NCBI GenBank assembly: GCA_963169635.1
Contig: CAUJDL010000075.1
Coordinates: 1-54,037 of the forward strand
Reading direction: 5' to 3'
DNA length: 54,037 nucleotides
Source of the DNA: Bacteroidota bacterium
GTDB taxonomy: Bacteria; Bacteroidota; Bacteroidia; Chitinophagales; Chitinophagaceae
Part shown: positions 9,962 to 19,043 of the stretch, piece after piece
Numbering within the stretch: the stretch's first letter is position 1
Layout of the letters: the number at the start of each line of letters is the position of its first letter
Made by a program: the position numbers and the translations under genes
The notes under the pieces: generated by a model
What the model was told of the DNA's origin: nothing
Seen by the model: the letters and a program-made list of their open reading frames with translations, nothing else
Database searches by the model: none

Positions 9962-10903
9962 TTAATTTTCTAAACCAGATAAATATCTTTCAGCATCTAA
10001 AGCAGCCATACAGCCAGAGCCTGCAGCTGTTACAGCTTGTCTGTAAATTTTATCTTGTACATCGCCAGCAGCAAATACACCTGCAATATTTGTTTTAGAT
10101 GTGCCTGCCATTGTTTTTATATAACCAGCTTCATCCATATCTAACCAGCCTTTAAAAATATCGCTGTTTGGCTGATGACCAATGGCTACAAAAAAACCAC
10201 TGATAGCAATTGTTGTTTTTTCGCCTGTTATATTATTTTTAATTCTTACACCTTCTGTTTTATTTTCACCTAAAATTTCATCTGTTTCGCTATTCCAATA
10301 AATTTTAATATTAGGTGTAGCTAAAACTCTTTCTTGCATTACTTTACTTGCTCTCATAGCATCTCTTCTTACTATCATGTGTACAGTAGTACATAATTTA
10401 CTTAAATAAATTGCTTCTTCAGCAGCTGTATCTCCTGCACCTACAATAGCTACTTCTTTTCCTTTAAAGAAAAAACCATCGCAAACAGCACAAGCACTAA
10501 CACCCATACCATTTAATCTTTCTTCACTTGGAATGCCTAACCATTTTGCTGAAGCACCTGTACAAATAATTATTGCATTAGTTTCTATCCAATTTTCTTC
10601 ATCAATTTGTACTTGATAAGGTTGTTTAGAAAAATCTACTTTAGTAGCAATGCCATAACGTATATCAGCACCCATTCTTGTAGCTTGTTTTTCAAAATCT
10701 ACCATCATTTCTGGACCTTGAACACCTTCAGGATAACCAGGATAATTTTCTACTTCTGTTGTAATGGTTAATTGACCACCTGGCTGTATGCCTTGATACA
10801 AAACAGGTTTTAAGCCTGCACGTGCTGTATAAATTGCTGCTGTATAACCTGCTGGTCCACTACCTATAATTAAAACTTCTACTTTTTCTGATACTGCTGA
10901 CAT
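9962..10903 (-). CDS. trxB: Thioredoxin-disulfide reductase
   Basis: The 313-residue flavoprotein transfers electrons from NADPH to thioredoxin. Visible in order: FAD-binding GSGPAGYTAAIYTARAG (residues 14-30), the redox-active CAVC (Cys138 and Cys141), the NADPH-binding GAGDTAAEEA (155-164) and the C-terminal FAD motif GVFAAGDVQD. Length is standard. A perfect TAnnTTTG box lies about 30 nt upstream of the start and supports this ATG with a short leader. It leads an apparent operon with folB and a ureohydrolase. The thioredoxin gene itself is not in this window. Confidence 0.96.
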   Translation of the reverse strand: MSAVSEKVEVLIIGSGPAGYTAAIYTARAGLKPVLYQGIQPGGQLTITTEVENYPGYPEGVQGPEMMVDFEKQATRMGADIRYGIATKVDFSKQPYQVQIDEENWIETNAIIICTGASAKWLGIPSEERLNGMGVSACAVCDGFFFKGKEVAIVGAGDTAAEEAIYLSKLCTTVHMIVRRDAMRASKVMQERVLATPNIKIYWNSETDEILGENKTEGVRIKNNITGEKTTIAISGFFVAIGHQPNSDIFKGWLDMDEAGYIKTMAGTSKTNIAGVFAAGDVQDKIYRQAVTAAGSGCMAALDAERYLSGLEN

Positions 10904-10930
10904 AATTTTTTATTTTAAACTTTATGGTAG

Positions 10931-10938
10931 CAAATGTA
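10931..10938 (-). promoter_or_regulatory. Promoter -7 element of trxB
   Basis: On the minus strand this reads TACATTTG, a perfect match to the Bacteroidota -7 consensus TAnnTTTG. It sits 27 nt before the trxB ATG, giving a leader of roughly 20 nt. No clear -33 TTTG element was identified. Confidence 0.7.
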
Positions 10939-11088
10939 TTACTCCTTTTGTTAATGAAAGGCTGATTTTACACATAAATATTATCTTTTTGGGGATAAAA
11001 AAATGAAAGAATAAATCAACACAATTTTTTATCAATTTCCACTCATCAAATTTTAATTTTTCATTTACGAAGAACTTAGTAAATTGCC

Positions 11089-11104
11089 TACGAATTAAAT
11101 CGTA
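11089..11104. promoter_or_regulatory. Candidate BlaI-type operator in front of the regulator gene
   Basis: An inverted repeat TACGA (11089-11093), six bases, TCGTA (11100-11104) ends two bases before the regulator ATG. A further TACGA half-site lies at 11066-11070. BlaI/MecI repressors are known to bind dyad operators overlapping their own promoters, so the position fits autoregulation. The half-site sequence differs from the classical TACA/TGTA operator, so the assignment is inference. Confidence 0.4.
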
Positions 11105-11106
11105 AA

Positions 11107-11490
11107 ATGGTGCATAATAAAAAAATAAAACCCACAGAAAGCGAATTAGAAATTTTAAGTGTATTGTGGAATAAAAAATCTGCCACTGTACGTGAAGTAC
11201 ATGAAGTGCTGAGTTTGCATAAAGATAGTGGCTATACTACTACATTAAAACTTATGCAAATTATGTTTGAAAAAGGATTAGTAAAAAGAGATGATAGCAG
11301 CAAAACACATATTTATACAGCCAATGTAAGTAAAGAAAGTACCCAAAATCAATTTGTCAATAAAATGATAGACTCTCTTTTTAGTGGTTCATCTGCACAA
11401 TTAGTAATGCAAGCATTAGGTAATAATAAACCTAATAAAGAAGAGTTAGAAGAAATTCAGCAGTTATTAAACCAGTTGAAAAAAAGATAG
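11107..11490 (+). CDS. BlaI/MecI/CopY-family transcriptional repressor
   Basis: The 127-residue protein has the winged-helix DNA-binding domain of the penicillinase repressor family: PTESELEILSVLWNKKSATVREVHEVL, then GYTTTLKLMQIMFEKGLVKRD (recognition helix and wing), then a C-terminal dimerisation helix. The cleavage region of BlaI falls in the YTANVSKES segment. It is followed 3 nt later by a BlaR1-like membrane peptidase, the usual partner that inactivates the repressor by proteolysis. In Bacteroidota such pairs are common and often unlinked to beta-lactamase; no resistance gene is present here. A dyad just upstream is a candidate autoregulatory operator. Confidence 0.93.
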   Translation: MVHNKKIKPTESELEILSVLWNKKSATVREVHEVLSLHKDSGYTTTLKLMQIMFEKGLVKRDDSSKTHIYTANVSKESTQNQFVNKMIDSLFSGSSAQLVMQALGNNKPNKEELEEIQQLLNQLKKR

Positions 11491-11493
11491 TAT

Positions 11494-13368
11494 ATGAATG
11501 TTTTAGCAAATGCTGTAATACTTCAATCTTTAGGTTATGCTATTATACATAGTTTATGGCAAATGGCTTTGTTATGGACTGCTTATAGCATCATTACTAA
11601 AACAATACAGTTATCTGCCAAAACAAAATATTTTCTTGCAGCCACAATTCAGATAGCAGGGTTTGTTTGGTTTGTTTTCACTTGTTCTTTTTATTTTATA
11701 CAATACAATCAATCTTATCATCCAACAGCATTAGCAATTACAGATATTAGTAATGTAGTAGTGGTAGCATACGATACTAATAATTTTCGTTCTGTATTAT
11801 TAAATGTGTTAGTATTTGCCGAAAAGCTTTTACCTTATTTATCTATTGCTTATTTATTAGTATTAACAATCCTTTTTTTTCAATGGCTAAAAAATTACTC
11901 AGCTGCTCAAACACTTAAAAACACTGGCTTACATAAAATAGATGTACATTGGAAATTATATATAAAAGAAACAGCTGCTTTATTAGGTATTAAAAGCAAT
12001 GTAAAAATATTTTTAAGTGAAAAAATTACATCGCCATTAACCATTGGTTTTTTAAAGCCTATTATTTTAGTTCCATTAGCTAGTATTAATTATTTAAGTG
12101 TAACACAAATGGAGGCTGTGCTTTTGCACGAATTAGCACACATAAAAAGAATGGATTATTTACTCAATCTTTTACTTTCTATTATAGAAATTATGTTGTT
12201 TTTTAATCCATTTACCAAAGCAATTAGTAAGCATATACAAAGTGAAAGAGAAAATAGTTGCGATGATTGGGTATTACAATTTAAATACAACCCTACAACT
12301 TATGCAGAAGCTTTATTAAAAGTTGCTGTTGCTAATACACCTTCTACCATTACAATGCATGCAGTAAGCAATAAAAATAGCTTATTGCAAAGAGTAAGAA
12401 GAATGACTGTAAACCAAAATAGTTTTAGTTTTAATTATCAAAAACATGTAGCTGCTTTATTGTTTATTTTAATGGCTATTGTAAGTATTACATGGCTTTT
12501 ACCAAAGCATAATAAGTTTAATCATCAAAATAATAATAGTGTAAAAGCTGTACAAAAAACTAACAACATTCAAGATGATGTATTTGTTTATATAAAACCA
12601 ATGGCAGCAAAAATTAGTAATCCATTGTTTAATCCTTTATTCTTTTTTAAACAACCATTACAAGAAGAGATTAATAAAAATATTGTAAAAACTAAACAAG
12701 ATAATTTAAAAGACAACCTAAATAAAACAACTGAAAATACTCATAATGATATAGCAGCTATACAAACTACACAAGCAAATTTTCAGCAAGTGATAGAAGG
12801 CTTTGTACTTAACAATACAGATAGTATTGTTATGATAAATAATGCTATGAATACAAAAAAAATATTTACAGTACAAGGCAATAAAATAAATTTTGATAGT
12901 ACAATTAATGTTTGGGTAAGTAAATTAAACCAATTAGGTAATTATTTTAATAATAAAAATATAGCTCAAGCAAAATATCAGTTTAAGTTTAATAAAAACA
13001 ATATGCATCAAATGATGGATAGTGTAAAGTTAATAAAGGTAAAAGCAGACTCATTATATTGGATTGCTAAACATCAAAAAGCAAAATTAATTAATGCTCA
13101 TGCCACAGATGATGTTGATGTAGATGATGATGAGGTAAATAATTTTCCTATTCATTATGCAATGAATTTTATACAAGATACTACCAACATCAATACATCT
13201 TTTAGCTACGAGAATGAAATAATGATTTTAAATATTAAAAGAAAAAAGAAAGATAATACCTGTAATAATGAAGAGCCATCAGCAGCTACTATAGCAAAAG
13301 AATATGATGTAATTATTAAAAATATAGACCAACCAGATAAAAGATTAATCATCAGAATTTGGCAATAA
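11494..13368 (+). CDS. M56-family (BlaR1/MecR1-like) membrane metallopeptidase
   Basis: The 624-residue protein has four or so N-terminal membrane spans, with a zinc-peptidase motif HELAH (His212, Glu213, His216) in the cytoplasmic loop, followed by a hydrophobic segment and SERENSCDDWVL (conserved Glu and CDD of M56). It is the likely sensor-protease for the repressor encoded 3 nt upstream. After the last span (about residue 326-344) comes a long, low-complexity, Asn/Lys/Asp-rich extracytoplasmic tail, including an Asp-rich patch near 545. The tail lacks the SxxK/SxN/KTG motifs of the penicillin-binding sensor domain of true BlaR1. What it senses is unknown. Confidence 0.9.
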   Translation: MNVLANAVILQSLGYAIIHSLWQMALLWTAYSIITKTIQLSAKTKYFLAATIQIAGFVWFVFTCSFYFIQYNQSYHPTALAITDISNVVVVAYDTNNFRSVLLNVLVFAEKLLPYLSIAYLLVLTILFFQWLKNYSAAQTLKNTGLHKIDVHWKLYIKETAALLGIKSNVKIFLSEKITSPLTIGFLKPIILVPLASINYLSVTQMEAVLLHELAHIKRMDYLLNLLLSIIEIMLFFNPFTKAISKHIQSERENSCDDWVLQFKYNPTTYAEALLKVAVANTPSTITMHAVSNKNSLLQRVRRMTVNQNSFSFNYQKHVAALLFILMAIVSITWLLPKHNKFNHQNNNSVKAVQKTNNIQDDVFVYIKPMAAKISNPLFNPLFFFKQPLQEEINKNIVKTKQDNLKDNLNKTTENTHNDIAAIQTTQANFQQVIEGFVLNNTDSIVMINNAMNTKKIFTVQGNKINFDSTINVWVSKLNQLGNYFNNKNIAQAKYQFKFNKNNMHQMMDSVKLIKVKADSLYWIAKHQKAKLINAHATDDVDVDDDEVNNFPIHYAMNFIQDTTNINTSFSYENEIMILNIKRKKKDNTCNNEEPSAATIAKEYDVIIKNIDQPDKRLIIRIWQ

Positions 13369-13376
13369 ACCAACAT

Positions 13377-13401
13377 AAAAAAAGCCACTATAAAAGTGGC
13401 T
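13377..13401 (-). terminator. Rho-independent terminator of the DUF2795 gene
   Basis: The stem AGCCACT/AGTGGCT (13383-13389 with 13395-13401, 5-nt loop) is followed on the minus strand by seven T. It lies between two convergent genes. The plus-strand side has only a delayed T run, so it mainly serves the minus-strand gene. Confidence 0.8.
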
Positions 13402-13426
13402 AACATAAATTTTTTGTTTACTAAAA

Positions 13427-13651
13427 TTAGTATTCATCTTCATTAAACATAAAATCATCCTGACTAGGATAATCTGGCCAAATGTCTTCAATACTTTCGT
13501 ACACTTCAGTTCCTTCATCATCTAATTCTTGTAAGTTTTCTACAACTTCAATTGGTGCACCACTACGAATACTATAGTCTATTAGCTCATCTTTTGTAGC
13601 TGGCCAAGGTGCTTCTTCTAAGTAGCTTGCTAACTCTAAAGTCCAAAACAT
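13427..13651 (-). CDS. DUF2795-domain small acidic protein
   Basis: A 74-residue acidic protein beginning MFWTLELASYLEEAPWPATK, with GAPIEVVENLQEL and an IWPDYP...FNEDEY tail. This is a highly conserved small protein of Bacteroidota with the DUF2795 fold; its function is unknown to me. A frame from 13696 would add 15 residues, but a perfect -7 box (13667-13674) lies inside that extension, only 16 nt before the inner ATG, so the short form is the real one. It has its own promoter and a strong terminator, so it is a single-gene transcript with a very short leader. Confidence 0.86.
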   Translation of the reverse strand: MFWTLELASYLEEAPWPATKDELIDYSIRSGAPIEVVENLQELDDEGTEVYESIEDIWPDYPSQDDFMFNEDEY

Positions 13652-13666
13652 AAGTTCAATTTTTTG

Positions 13667-13674
13667 CAAATGTA
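13667..13674 (-). promoter_or_regulatory. Promoter -7 element of the DUF2795 gene
   Basis: The minus strand reads TACATTTG, a perfect TAnnTTTG. It is 16 nt before the ATG at 13651, implying a leader of about 10 nt and deciding the start codon. Confidence 0.75.
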
Positions 13675-13869
13675 GTTTTATAAATGAAAATACCAAATCA
13701 TTGTTTTGAAAGGTAGCAATAACTAGTACATCTTACACCTATTAAACTGAATATTAATATTTTATTAAGAAACATTTTATAGTATTAACCAATTAAAAAA
13801 CTGAATATTTAAATCATAATGCACAATTTATTGTAACATTGTTATCAAATAAGACCAAAAATATATTGC

Positions 13870-14520
13870 ATGTTAGTAGCTAAAAATATTACAAAACAAT
13901 ATGGAGATTTATCAATTTTAAAAGGAATAGATATTACTATTAACAAAGGAGAAATTGTAAGTATTATAGGAAGTAGTGGTGCAGGAAAAAGTACTTTATT
14001 ACACATTTTAGGAACATTAGATAATGCAGATACAGGAGAAATATTTTTAAACGATGTAGCATTGCATCAACTAAAAGGAAAAAAACTTTCGGCTTTTAGA
14101 AATCAGCAAATTGGTTTTATATTTCAGTTTCATCATTTATTACCTGAGTTTACTGCATTAGAAAATGTTTGTATTCCTGCATGGATTGCTAAAAGAAAAA
14201 ATATTGAAGTAAAACAAGCAGCCAAAAAGTTATTAACTATTTTAGGTTTAGAAAACAGAATAGATAATAAACCTAACCAATTAAGTGGAGGAGAACAACA
14301 ACGTGTAGCAGTTGCCAGAGCTTTAATTAATCAACCCTATATTGTTTTTGCAGATGAGCCAACAGGCAATTTAGATAGTATGAATGCAAAAGAAATGCAT
14401 CAATTATTTACACAACTTAGAGATGAGTTTCATCAAACATTTTTAATTGTAACACATAATGAAGAGTTAGCATCATTAAGTAATAGAGTATTGCACATGA
14501 AAGATGGAAAAATAATTTAG
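13870..14520 (+). CDS. lolD: Lipoprotein-releasing ABC transporter ATPase LolD
   Basis: The 216-residue ABC ATPase has Walker A GSSGAGKST (34-42), the LolD/MacB-type Q-loop region FQFHHLLPEFTALENV (85-100), signature LSGGE (138-142) and Walker B FADEPTGNLD (160-169). The FHHLLPEF stretch is characteristic of LolD, which powers extraction of lipoproteins from the inner membrane for outer-membrane sorting. Its permease partner (LolC/E-like) is not adjacent, as is common in Bacteroidota. A short A+T-rich promoter region of about 200 bp separates it from the divergent DUF2795 gene. Confidence 0.9.
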   Translation: MLVAKNITKQYGDLSILKGIDITINKGEIVSIIGSSGAGKSTLLHILGTLDNADTGEIFLNDVALHQLKGKKLSAFRNQQIGFIFQFHHLLPEFTALENVCIPAWIAKRKNIEVKQAAKKLLTILGLENRIDNKPNQLSGGEQQRVAVARALINQPYIVFADEPTGNLDSMNAKEMHQLFTQLRDEFHQTFLIVTHNEELASLSNRVLHMKDGKII

Positions 14521-14527
14521 TAAAATG

Positions 14528-15094
14528 CTAAAGCGTAATTCTTTTACTTAATTCGTTATCTATTTTTTTAAATAAATGATAAGGTTTGTACACACGCCAA
14601 TTATCTAACTCAATTAATTCTATAAAATAATTTAATTTCTTTTTTCTAAAATCGTATTGTGTAGCTTCTGGCATATTTAAAGCTACAATCCAACCATTGT
14701 TATCGTTTGTTTGCTCAAACCATTCTTCATAATATTCTTTATCGCTACTATGAAAGTTTAAAACATTTTCGGTAATAAGAATAAACTTGTAGATGTTTTG
14801 TTCCATTAGTTTATCTACCACTTCTCTTTTAAATTCCATGATATCATTTTCAATAGCATCATTCCATTCACCAATCATTTCTATAATGGCAAAATTTAAT
14901 TCATAATCGGCATAAATAATTTTTAAGTATAAAGTACGACTACCAAAATCGTCCCATTGAGGATGTATATAAAAGTTATAAACTGTTTGGCTAAATTCAA
15001 ATTCGCTATACTTACGACCATAAAATGGACTTCTTTTATCTTCTTCTGCAATATAAATATGTCGCCAATTATAATATGGTTCTATGGTATGCAT
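14528..15094 (-). CDS. Conserved protein of unknown function (188 residues)
   Basis: I do not recognise a named domain. The protein is soluble, rich in aromatic residues and acidic/charged residues, with no signal peptide or membrane span. Blocks such as YYNWRHIYIAEEDKRSPFYGR, IHPQWDDFGSRTLYLKI and GEWNDAIENDIM, with FILITENVLNFHSSDKEYY in the C-terminal half, look like a conserved compact fold typical of a core Bacteroidota family. The gene ends 7 nt from the convergent lolD. About 170 bp upstream, before pntB ends, hold nothing recognisable. Confidence 0.75.
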   Translation of the reverse strand: MHTIEPYYNWRHIYIAEEDKRSPFYGRKYSEFEFSQTVYNFYIHPQWDDFGSRTLYLKIIYADYELNFAIIEMIGEWNDAIENDIMEFKREVVDKLMEQNIYKFILITENVLNFHSSDKEYYEEWFEQTNDNNGWIVALNMPEATQYDFRKKKLNYFIELIELDNWRVYKPYHLFKKIDNELSKRITL

Positions 15095-15265
15095 AAGGAT
15101 AATTAATGCAGTATAAATTTACTAATTTTCTTGATTAATGGTTATTTGTTTTGTTAACAAAAAGAAAGAAAATTTTTAAAAGAAGTTGTTAAGAATAAAT
15201 AATAAAATAGCTATTACTTTTTTAGAGAAATAGAGATACAAAATTTTAAAAATAAAAATGAGTGA

Positions 15266-16675
15266 TTAAACATTTTTAATTTCTGCAACTAATTTTTGCA
15301 GAGCAGCTTTAGCATCGCCAAAAAGCATAGAAGTTTTAGGCTGAAAAAATAAGTCGTTTTCAATACCTGCATAACCGGGTTTCATGCTTCTTTTATTAAC
15401 AATTACATTTTTAGCTTGTTCTACTTCTAAAATAGGCATACCATAAATAGGAGAGGAAGGATCGTTTTTAGCAGCAGGATTTACCACATCATTTGCACCT
15501 AAGATTAAAACTACATCAGTATTTTTAAACTCGTCGTTAGCTTCTTCCATTTCAAGTAATTTATCGTAACTAACATCAGCTTCTGCTAAAAGTACATTCA
15601 TGTGACCAGGCATACGACCTGCTACAGGATGAATAGCATATTTTACTTCTACCCCTTTTTCTTCTAATAATTTTTCTAATTCGTGGCAAGTATGTTGTGC
15701 TTGAGCAACAGCTAAACCATAACCTGGTACTATCATTACTTTACTAGAATAAGCCAAAACAGTAGCTGCATCGTTTAAACTAATTTCTTTATAAGAGCCT
15801 TGTTCTTTATTTCCTGCATTAGATTTTGTACCACCACCAAAAGAGCCTAATAATACATTCTTTAAACTTCTGTTCATGGCATTGCACATTAAAATAGTTA
15901 GTAGTGTACCAGCAGCACCAACTAAAATACCACCTGTAAGCATTACTTTATTATCATATAAAAATCCACCACAAGCAGCAGCAACACCTGTAAAAGAGTT
16001 TAATAAAGAAATTACAACAGGCATATCTGCACCACCAATTGGCATTACAAATAATACACCATATAATAATGAAACACCAAAAATTATATAAAACCAATAA
16101 GCATTTTCTGGAGAAAGAGAAAAAAGTAAATATGCTGCAATACCTAATATTACAAGCATTAAACCAACATTAGTTACTTGTTGTCCACCATAAGCAAAGT
16201 CTTTAATATTACCATTTAATTTGCCCCAAGCAATCATACTACCTGCAAAAGAAATAGAACCAATAATGGCACCTAAGAAAATACTTACTAAAATACCTTG
16301 ATGAATAATACCACCATCATTAGACAAGTTATGAGCTATATGCTGAAACTCAATTACAGAAATTAAAGCAGCACAAGCACCACCCATACCATTAAATAAA
16401 CTTACCATTTGTGGCATGGCAGTCATCTTTACTTTTTTAGCAATTAAAGTACCTACCACAGTACCTATTATTAAACCACTAAAAATCCATATATAATTAC
16501 CTAATTTATTACCATCTTCTTCATATAAAAATATTGTTCCAAAAATGGCAATAGCCATACCTACTGCTGCTACAAGATTTCCTTTTCTTGCTTTTGCAGG
16601 ATGCGATAACATTTTTAACCCAATAATAAAAGTTATTGAGCCTATTAAATAACATAAGGTAAGTATATGTGACAT
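15266..16675 (-). CDS. pntB: NAD(P) transhydrogenase subunit beta
   Basis: PntB forms the second half of the proton-translocating transhydrogenase membrane domain and binds NADP(H) in its C-terminal domain III. The 469-residue protein has eight or nine membrane spans (to about residue 265), including MVSLFNGMGGACA and GGADMPVVISLLNSFTGVAAA, followed by the NADP-binding Rossmann domain: VMIVPGYGLAVAQAQH (dIII glycine motif), HPVAGRMPGHMNVLLAEA, GANDVVNPAA and MKPGYAGIENDLFF. It is the last gene of the pntA1-pntA2-pntB unit, 58 nt after pntA2. Confidence 0.96.
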   Translation of the reverse strand: MSHILTLCYLIGSITFIIGLKMLSHPAKARKGNLVAAVGMAIAIFGTIFLYEEDGNKLGNYIWIFSGLIIGTVVGTLIAKKVKMTAMPQMVSLFNGMGGACAALISVIEFQHIAHNLSNDGGIIHQGILVSIFLGAIIGSISFAGSMIAWGKLNGNIKDFAYGGQQVTNVGLMLVILGIAAYLLFSLSPENAYWFYIIFGVSLLYGVLFVMPIGGADMPVVISLLNSFTGVAAACGGFLYDNKVMLTGGILVGAAGTLLTILMCNAMNRSLKNVLLGSFGGGTKSNAGNKEQGSYKEISLNDAATVLAYSSKVMIVPGYGLAVAQAQHTCHELEKLLEEKGVEVKYAIHPVAGRMPGHMNVLLAEADVSYDKLLEMEEANDEFKNTDVVLILGANDVVNPAAKNDPSSPIYGMPILEVEQAKNVIVNKRSMKPGYAGIENDLFFQPKTSMLFGDAKAALQKLVAEIKNV

Positions 16676-16733
16676 TAATATTAAAATTTAAATATTTTTA
16701 AATGATGCTTATATCAATTTTATAATGCTTGTA

Positions 16734-17042
16734 TTATTTTTTCTTCTTAAACATTTCTAACATTCTATCAGTTACTACAAAACCACCAACAACATTTAAT
16801 GTACCTAATATTACAGCTAAAAATCCTAAAATAAGAGCCATATAATTATCACTTTCTGCTTTGCCCATAACAATGATAGCACCAATAATTACAACACCAT
16901 GTATTGCATTAGCACCACTCATTAAAGGTGTATGTAATACACTAGGAACTTTGCCTATTACTTCAATACCTAAAAATATCATGAGTATAACTATATAAAT
17001 TATTTGTTCATGCTCTGTAATTAGGTTTAATATATTTTGCAT
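16734..17042 (-). CDS. pntA2: NAD(P) transhydrogenase subunit alpha, membrane part
   Basis: This 102-residue protein corresponds to the C-terminal membrane domain of PntA, encoded separately as in alphaproteobacterial and many Bacteroidota transhydrogenases. It has three membrane spans; the landmark FLGIEVIGKVPSVLHTPLMSGANAIHG carries the conserved HTPLMSGxNAI motif at the interface with PntB. It sits between pntA1 (19 nt upstream) and pntB (58 nt downstream). Confidence 0.94.
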   Translation of the reverse strand: MQNILNLITEHEQIIYIVILMIFLGIEVIGKVPSVLHTPLMSGANAIHGVVIIGAIIVMGKAESDNYMALILGFLAVILGTLNVVGGFVVTDRMLEMFKKKK

Positions 17043-17061
17043 ATAAAAGTTATTTTAAGAA

Positions 17062-18177
17062 TTAACCAATTAATCTTTCATGAATAATTTTACCATTATT
17101 AGTAATACAAGTTCCTTTTACTAATTCATCTTCAAAATTTAAGTTTAATGCACCTTCGTTAGTAATAATTAATTGTAAAAAGTTTAAAATATTTTTACCA
17201 TATAATTTACTTGCATCTGCAGGCATACCACTTTGTAAATTACTATTACCAACAATAACAACACCATTTTCTGTAGTTACTTGTTCATTATTTTTTGTTA
17301 ATGGAGTATTGCCTCCTGTAGCTGCAGCAAGGTCTATAATTACACTACCTGTTTTCATTGATTGCAACATTTCTTGTGTTATAAGAATAGGAGCTTGTTT
17401 GCCTGGAATTTGAGCTGTAGTAATGATTACACTACTTTTTGCAACACTTTCAGCAATTTTTTGTTGTTGCTTTTGTTTGTATTCAGCAGATTGTTCTACA
17501 GCATAACCACCAGCTTTGCTAACATCTGCTGCACCTTCTACTTCTATAAATTTTGCACCAAGACTTTGTACTTCTTCTTTTACTGCAGGTCTGGTATCAA
17601 ACACTTCTACTACAGCACCTAAACGTTTAGCAGTAGCAATAGCTTGTAAACCTGCAACACCAGCACCTAATATTAAAACTTTTGCAGGTGCAATACTTCC
17701 TGCAGCAGTCATAAACATAGGAAAATAATGAGGTAATAAAGTAGCTGCTATTAATACAGCACGATAACCAGCAATATTTGCTTGACTACTTAATACATCC
17801 ATACTTTGTGCTCTGGTAGTTCTTGGAATCATATCTATACTAAAGCAACAAATATTTTTAGTAGCCCATGTTTGCATTAAATCTTTTTGAGCAATAGGTT
17901 GATAAACACCTAATACAATTGCATTATTTTTTACACTAGTTAAATCATTTGCTGAAAGAGGATGAATAGAAAGAATAATATCACTCTCCAAAGCTTTTTG
18001 TCTGCTTACAATTGTAGCACCTGCATTAGTATAAGCATTATTTAATGCACTTGCATTTTTACCTGCATCTTCTTCTACAACTACTTGTACATTTTTTTTG
18101 CAAAGGGCTTGCACTTGTTCTGGTAAAAGAGAAACCCTATTTTCATAATTTGGCTCTTTTAAAATTGCTGCAATCAT
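17062..18177 (-). CDS. pntA1: NAD(P) transhydrogenase subunit alpha, NAD-binding part
   Basis: The 371-residue soluble domain I binds NAD(H). It resembles alanine dehydrogenase/PntA N-termini: EPNYENRVSLLPEQV at the start, the Rossmann motif VLILGAGVAGLQAIATAKRLGA near 166-187, FDTRPAVKEEVQSLGAKF, TAQIPGKQAP and VIIDLAAATGGN. Together with pntA2 and pntB it makes a complete three-subunit enzyme that uses the proton gradient to reduce NADP with NADH. The 65-nt gap to the upstream methyltransferase leaves open whether it has its own promoter or continues the dnaE transcript. Confidence 0.96.
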   Translation of the reverse strand: MIAAILKEPNYENRVSLLPEQVQALCKKNVQVVVEEDAGKNASALNNAYTNAGATIVSRQKALESDIILSIHPLSANDLTSVKNNAIVLGVYQPIAQKDLMQTWATKNICCFSIDMIPRTTRAQSMDVLSSQANIAGYRAVLIAATLLPHYFPMFMTAAGSIAPAKVLILGAGVAGLQAIATAKRLGAVVEVFDTRPAVKEEVQSLGAKFIEVEGAADVSKAGGYAVEQSAEYKQKQQQKIAESVAKSSVIITTAQIPGKQAPILITQEMLQSMKTGSVIIDLAAATGGNTPLTKNNEQVTTENGVVIVGNSNLQSGMPADASKLYGKNILNFLQLIITNEGALNLNFEDELVKGTCITNNGKIIHERLIG

Positions 18178-18242
18178 TGTTATTGGTTGTGGCGTGAAAT
18201 TATTGTTTTTATTGCTTGTAAACTTATTTTTTAGCTACTTTT

Positions 18243-19040
18243 TTAAAACTTAATAATAAAATGTTGTTTGGTTTTAAATTCTTCTTTAAATAAAACAATG
18301 CCAATGGTAAATAAATCTATACTTAATGTTACAGCATTATGATGTTTAATTTCTTCCCAAGCTTGTTCCATTTCTTTGCTCCAATGTATATCATCTAAAA
18401 TAACTATACTCTCTTTATGTAGTTTAGGAAGCAAAGTATTAAAATATTGAATAGTTGGTAAGTAACGATGATTACCATCTAAAAATGCAAGGTCTATTTT
18501 ATTAATTGAATTGATGGTAGGTGTTAGTGTTTCATCAAAATTGCCCTGCACTAATTGAATATTTTGTAAAAATAATTTTTTAATATTTTCTTTTGCAACA
18601 GAAGCAATAGCAGATGAACCTTCCATTGTTATTATTTGTGCTGTATTATTACCACTGGCTAAATAGGCAGTTGTAATACCTAAAGAAGTGCCTAACTCTA
18701 CAATATTTTTAGGTTGATAATATTGTACAATTCTAAATAATAGTTGTGCAAACTTTTTACTTTTCAACGAGGTAGCAGCTATATCTTTTACTTTTCTTTG
18801 TTTTGTAAGTTTTAGTTTAGAGCCTGCACCAAAATCTTCTACATCTAAAACCTGTGAATTGTTTAATAATTGTTTACGAATAATTTCTATTTTTTGGTAA
18901 GGCTCATAATGTTTATTATCATTCAGCACATGTGTAATAAAATTAAACATAAAAGGAGAGTGAATGCCATGCCCCTTACCATTTTTAGCTTTTAAAAAAT
19001 ATTGTACATATTTATAAACTGCAATTATCGGAGAATACAT
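18243..19040 (-). CDS. Class I SAM-dependent O-methyltransferase-like protein
   Basis: The 265-residue protein has a Rossmann methyltransferase core. Motif I is NIVELGTSLGITTAYLA near 106-122, the acidic ribose-binding Glu is in ITMEGSS, and FLDGNHRY and ILDDIHWSKEMEQAW match the Methyltransf_24/catechol O-methyltransferase-like branch often found in Bacteroidota. The N-terminus (YFLKAKNGKGHGIHSPFMFNFI) is a conserved extension of this subgroup. The substrate is unknown. It begins 3 nt after the preceding membrane protein and lies in a dnaE-led unit. Confidence 0.82.
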   Translation of the reverse strand: MYSPIIAVYKYVQYFLKAKNGKGHGIHSPFMFNFITHVLNDNKHYEPYQKIEIIRKQLLNNSQVLDVEDFGAGSKLKLTKQRKVKDIAATSLKSKKFAQLLFRIVQYYQPKNIVELGTSLGITTAYLASGNNTAQIITMEGSSAIASVAKENIKKLFLQNIQLVQGNFDETLTPTINSINKIDLAFLDGNHRYLPTIQYFNTLLPKLHKESIVILDDIHWSKEMEQAWEEIKHHNAVTLSIDLFTIGIVLFKEEFKTKQHFIIKF

Positions 19041-19043
19041 AAT

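Noticed and set aside
12721..13200. Possible separate domain or horizontally acquired segment in the BlaR1-like tail
   Set aside because: The Asn/Lys/Asp-rich composition matches the low-complexity tail and the overall A+T-rich composition; no boundary or motif supports a separate origin.
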